Assembly: GCA_030040495.1 (NCBI GenBank)
Contig: JASHTP010000042.1
Span: 1-15,724, forward strand
DNA: 15,724 nucleotides
Reading direction: 5' to 3'
Source: Alphaproteobacteria bacterium
GTDB taxonomy: Bacteria > Pseudomonadota > Alphaproteobacteria > ATCC43930 > CGMCC-115725
In this document: piece by piece, positions 13,240 through 15,724 of the stretch
Position numbering within the stretch: the first letter of the stretch is position 1
Layout of the letters: each line of letters starts with the position of its first letter
Notes under the pieces: model-generated
Databases searched by the model: none
Told to the model about the DNA's origin: nothing
The model's input: the letters and a program-made list of their open reading frames with translations, nothing else
Program-made: the position numbers and the translations under genes

Positions 13240-13761
13240 TCAGCCGCGGCCCGCCACCGAGTAGCGCGTCGCGCCGAAGATCATGGTGACGATCTCGCCG
13301 TCGTCGGCGAGCGGCAGATGCAGCGATTCCGAGACGACGTGGTCCTTGTTGATGGCGCTGAGCGGGCCCGAGGCGAGCACCGGGCGCGCCTGCTGCGTGA
13401 CGGCGAGCAGCATATCGGTCATCCAGTCGCAGATCGCCGGCATGGCGCCGTAGATCTCGCGCACCGTCTTGCCGGTGCTGTTGCGGCCGTAACGCTCGGT
13501 GATCTCGCTGCCGATCAGGCGATAGCGGAACTCGCCGCCGCCGAGCGCCTCGATGAGGAAGAGGTGGCGCAGATAGGGCTTCAGCTCCAGCGCGTCGATA
13601 TCCGCCCGACGCGGCATCCGGCGCGTGCCGCGCTTCTTCTCCCAGTAGTCGAGCACCGAGCCCAGCACCGGCTGGGAAAGGCCGGGGGGATCGACGACAT
13701 AGGTGAGACCGTGCAGCAGCTTCGCCCGGTCTGGTGCAACCAGGGGAGTCCCGCTCGCCAT
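13240..13761 (-). CDS. PAS_5-family (PAS-like) protein
   Basis: A 173-aa protein with the typical alphaproteobacterial PAS_5 pattern: LDYWEKKRGTRRMPRRADID, LKPYLRHLFLIEAL, FRYRLIGSEITERYGRN, TGKTVREIYG, then a C-terminal sheet ending LPLADDGEIVTMIFGATRY. The family is widespread in alphaproteobacteria, probably senses or binds a small ligand, and has no output domain. The start has AGGGA about 9 bases upstream. It is divergent from the dapC-like gene. The ligand and role are unknown. Confidence 0.88.
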   Translation of the reverse strand: MASGTPLVAPDRAKLLHGLTYVVDPPGLSQPVLGSVLDYWEKKRGTRRMPRRADIDALELKPYLRHLFLIEALGGGEFRYRLIGSEITERYGRNSTGKTVREIYGAMPAICDWMTDMLLAVTQQARPVLASGPLSAINKDHVVSESLHLPLADDGEIVTMIFGATRYSVAGRG

Positions 13762-13814
13762 GTTCTTTCCCTTTTTACGTGTGGTCGATTTCCCGACTTC
13801 TATAATTAACTATT

Positions 13815-13864
13815 GCATGGCATAAATGAATCTTCCAGCGCTATCTAAGCCTGGCATGCCATGC
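13815..13864. promoter_or_regulatory. Inverted repeats in the PAS_5 / dapC divergent region
   Basis: GCATGGCAT (13815-13823) and its exact inverse ATGCCATGC (13856-13864) lie 32 bp apart; the second overlaps the 10-bp palindrome TGGCATGCCA (13852-13861). They sit in the AT-rich stretch upstream of the PAS_5 gene, near a minus-strand -10 candidate TTATAG (13805 down to 13800). This could be an operator; the regulator is unknown. Confidence 0.45.
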
Positions 13865-13922
13865 TGCTGATTCAAAGCCGTGTTTTTGCCGAATCGCAGG
13901 GTCGGTTCCGGCGTCGCCGGGC

Positions 13923-13951
13923 TTGGCGGATTCACCATGGCAGCGTATGAT
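13923..13951 (+). promoter_or_regulatory. Sigma-70-type promoter of the dapC-like gene
   Basis: TTGGCG (13923-13928) and TATGAT (13946-13951) are separated by exactly 17 bp. Transcription would start near 13958, about 60 nt before the TTG at 14019. This also argues against the longer frame that begins at 13923. Confidence 0.65.
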
Positions 13952-14018
13952 GTTGCCGCTTTGTGCCGGAAGCGCGGGCGTGCCCGGGGCGCGCTCGCCG
14001 GCTGCTAGAGGATCGCTC

Positions 14019-15209
14019 TTGCCCACCAACGCGCGCCTGGCGCGGCTCGCCAACAACCCGTTCGCCCGCCTCGCCGAGCTGCTGGCCGCGGTGCCGCCGC
14101 ACGTCAACGAGCCGCCGATCACCATGTCGGTGGGCGAGCCGCAGCACGAGACGCCGACGCTGGCGGCGCGCATCGTCGCCGAGAACGCCCATCTCTGGAA
14201 CCGCTATCCGCCGATGGCGGGCACGCCGGAGTACCGCGCCGCCTGCGCCGCCTGGCTCGCGCGGCGCTATCGCCTGCCGGAAGGGATGATCAGCGGCGAG
14301 CGCCATGTGCTGGCGCTCAACGGCACCAAGGAAGGGCTGTTCCAGGTCGGGCTTCTGGCGGTGCCGGAGACGAAGGCCGGCAAGATTCCGGTGGTGCTGC
14401 TGCCCAACCCCCATTATCTCGTCTACGAGGGCGGCGGGGCGATGGCCGGCGCCGAGCTGGTCCCGCTCGATGCCACCGCCGAAACCGGCTTCCTGCCGGA
14501 TCTCGGCGCCATCACGCCGGCGCAGCTCGAACGCTGCGCGCTCTTCTATCTCTGCACGCCGTCCAACCCGCAGGGCGCCATCGCCGACCTCGGCTATCTC
14601 GCTAAGGCGATCAAGCTCGCCCGCGACTGGGATTTCGTCCTCGCGGTCGACGAATGCTATTGCGAGATCTACGACCGGGCGCCGCCGCCGGGCGCGCTCG
14701 AAGCCTCTCTGGCGCTCGGCGGCGATCTCCGCAACCTGCTCGTCTTCCATTCGCTCTCCAAGCGCTCGAACGCCGCCGGCATGCGCTGCGGCTTCGTCGC
14801 CGGCGACCCCGATCTCGTCGCCCGCTTCCAGCATCTGCGCGGCTATGGCGGCGCGCAGGTGCCGCTGCCGCTGCAGCACGCCGCCGCGGCGCTGTGGCAG
14901 GACGAGGCGCATGTCGAGCCCAACCGCGCGCTCTATCGCCGCAAGTTCGACATCGCCGAGGCGCGGCTCCAAGGCCGCTTCGGCTTCTACCGGCCGCCGG
15001 GCGGATTCTTTCTCTGGCTCGATGTCGGCGACGGCGAGGCGGCGGCGAAGCGCCTGTGGCGCGAGGCGGCGATCCGCACGCTGCCCGGCGCCTACCTCGC
15101 CCACGGCCGGGGCCGCGACAATCCCGGACACCGCTATATCCGCGTCGCGCTGGTGCATGACGACGCGACCGTCGCCGCCGGCATGGACCGGCTGCGGCAG
15201 GTGCTGTGA
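14019..15209 (+). CDS. dapC: Succinyldiaminopimelate transaminase-like aminotransferase
   Basis: A 396-aa class I/II PLP aminotransferase. Family features are MSVGEPQHETP near the N-terminus, NRYPPMAGTPEYR, LNGTKEGLF, NPHYLVYEGG, LCTPSNPQGA, AVDECYCEIY, HSLSKRSNAAGMRCGF with PLP-binding Lys 248, and PPGGFFLWLDV. The length, the KRSN signature and the position before ftsK fit the alphaproteobacterial DapC group of the lysine/peptidoglycan pathway, which transfers an amino group from glutamate to N-succinyl-2-amino-6-ketopimelate. I chose TTG at 14019 because AGAGGA lies 6 bases before it and the promoter lies just upstream. Other amino-acid substrates are possible. Confidence 0.85.
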   Translation: MPTNARLARLANNPFARLAELLAAVPPHVNEPPITMSVGEPQHETPTLAARIVAENAHLWNRYPPMAGTPEYRAACAAWLARRYRLPEGMISGERHVLALNGTKEGLFQVGLLAVPETKAGKIPVVLLPNPHYLVYEGGGAMAGAELVPLDATAETGFLPDLGAITPAQLERCALFYLCTPSNPQGAIADLGYLAKAIKLARDWDFVLAVDECYCEIYDRAPPPGALEASLALGGDLRNLLVFHSLSKRSNAAGMRCGFVAGDPDLVARFQHLRGYGGAQVPLPLQHAAAALWQDEAHVEPNRALYRRKFDIAEARLQGRFGFYRPPGGFFLWLDVGDGEAAAKRLWREAAIRTLPGAYLAHGRGRDNPGHRYIRVALVHDDATVAAGMDRLRQVL

Positions 15210-15237
15210 TGGAACCATGCCGAGAGGAAGAAGCGCC

Positions 15238-15724
15238 ATGGTGACGATGACCGAGGCTGTCGAGCACAAGCCGGCGCGCCGCCTGCTGCTGGAGGCGTTG
15301 GGCCTCGCGCTGCTCATCGGCACGGTGCTGCTGGCGCTGGCGCTGGTCAGCTACAATCACGCCGATCCCTCCTGGGACCATGCGGTCGACGCGCTGCCGA
15401 GCAACATCCTCGGCCGCTCCGGCGCCATCCTGGCCGACCTGCTGTTCCAGAGCTTCGGCCTGGCGGCGGCGCTGCTGCCGCTCATCCTGCTCTACTGGTC
15501 GGTGCGCCTCCTGCTCGGCCGCGGCCTCCACTGGTTCTGGCTGCGCCTCGTCCTGTCGCTGCCGATGGCGCTGCTCTTCGCGCTGGCGCTCGCCACCGTG
15601 CCGGCATCGCACCTCTGGCCGTCGGTGGCCGGGCTCGGCGGCTTCACCGGCAAGCTGCTGCGCGCCGCCATCGTCGACGTCGGGGTGCCGGGACCGCTCG
15701 CTGCGCTCGCCGCGGTGGCGTTGG
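15238..15724 (+). CDS. ftsK: FtsK, DNA translocase (5' part, runs off the window)
   Basis: About 162 residues are present: a short cytoplasmic start, then the FtsK N-terminal membrane domain with helices at about 20-40 (ALGLALLIGTVLLALALVSY), 70-90, 98-120 and further. The SYNHADPSWDHA motif after the first helix is typical of FtsK. This domain anchors the translocase at the division septum; the linker, motor and gamma domains lie outside. AGAGGAAG precedes the ATG at 15238; ATG at 15247 is an alternative. Only 28 nt separate it from the dapC-like gene, so they are probably cotranscribed. Confidence 0.9.
   Translation, partial: MVTMTEAVEHKPARRLLLEALGLALLIGTVLLALALVSYNHADPSWDHAVDALPSNILGRSGAILADLLFQSFGLAAALLPLILLYWSVRLLLGRGLHWFWLRLVLSLPMALLFALALATVPASHLWPSVAGLGGFTGKLLRAAIVDVGVPGPLAALAAVAL

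Noticed and set aside
13923..14018. Longer start for the dapC-like protein
   Set aside because: The TTG at 13923 is part of the -35 element; the added residues do not look like family sequence, and a better ribosome site precedes 14019.
1..15724. tRNA, rRNA, CRISPR array, insertion sequence or prophage
   Set aside because: No cloverleaf, spaced repeats, transposase or integrase motif was seen on either strand.

Overview
The window is high-GC chromosomal DNA from an alphaproteobacterium, probably of the Rhodospirillales or a neighbouring order. This rests on the very GC-rich third codon positions, the dapC-like aminotransferase directly followed by ftsK, a PAS_5-family protein, and GANTC-containing promoters. 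It holds no RNA gene, insertion sequence or CRISPR array that I can see.

Layout. 1-91: 3' end of an unidentified gene. 102-1465: a regulated promoter, a small membrane protein whose frame is broken near its end, and a SecF homologue with no adjacent secD. 1539-2420, minus strand: a 67-aa protein, then a 76-aa soluble protein overlapping a 103-aa membrane protein. 2420-2744: divergent control region. 2745-3952, plus strand: a 57-aa membrane protein, an 88-aa soluble protein, an RlpA-like double-psi beta-barrel protein and an 86-aa membrane protein, closed by a strong terminator. 4044-12488: the potassium-scavenging kdp locus, with a 27-aa membrane protein, kdpF, kdpA, kdpB, kdpC, a palindrome, then kdpD and kdpE. 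12575-15724: an ABM-domain monooxygenase, a small lipoprotein candidate (minus), a PAS_5 protein (minus), a dapC-like transaminase and the 5' part of ftsK.

Main observation. Five promoters in the first 4.1 kb (three plus, two minus) share one architecture. Each has a 19-bp tandem box close to TTTAYRCCGYCTTTATNTC (two half-sites 11 bp apart), then exactly 37 bp from box start to a TCGAA/TCGAC element, then an A/T-rich -10. One of them drives kdp, and its box matches in layout the E. coli KdpE site as I remember it. The small genes, the RlpA-like protein and the SecF homologue therefore look like a local, probably KdpE-controlled, regulon around the potassium pump. The two divergent small-gene cassettes are paralogous: each pairs a soluble 'F...G.W.A...F...AAL.FV' protein with a small membrane protein ending in a 'W.EAAAL' motif.

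The kdp operon also carries a perfect FNR/FixK-type box (TTGAT-N4-ATCAA), suggesting oxygen control in addition. kdpDE seem to have their own promoter, giving a leaderless kdpD message. All functions come from reading the sequence; no search was run.
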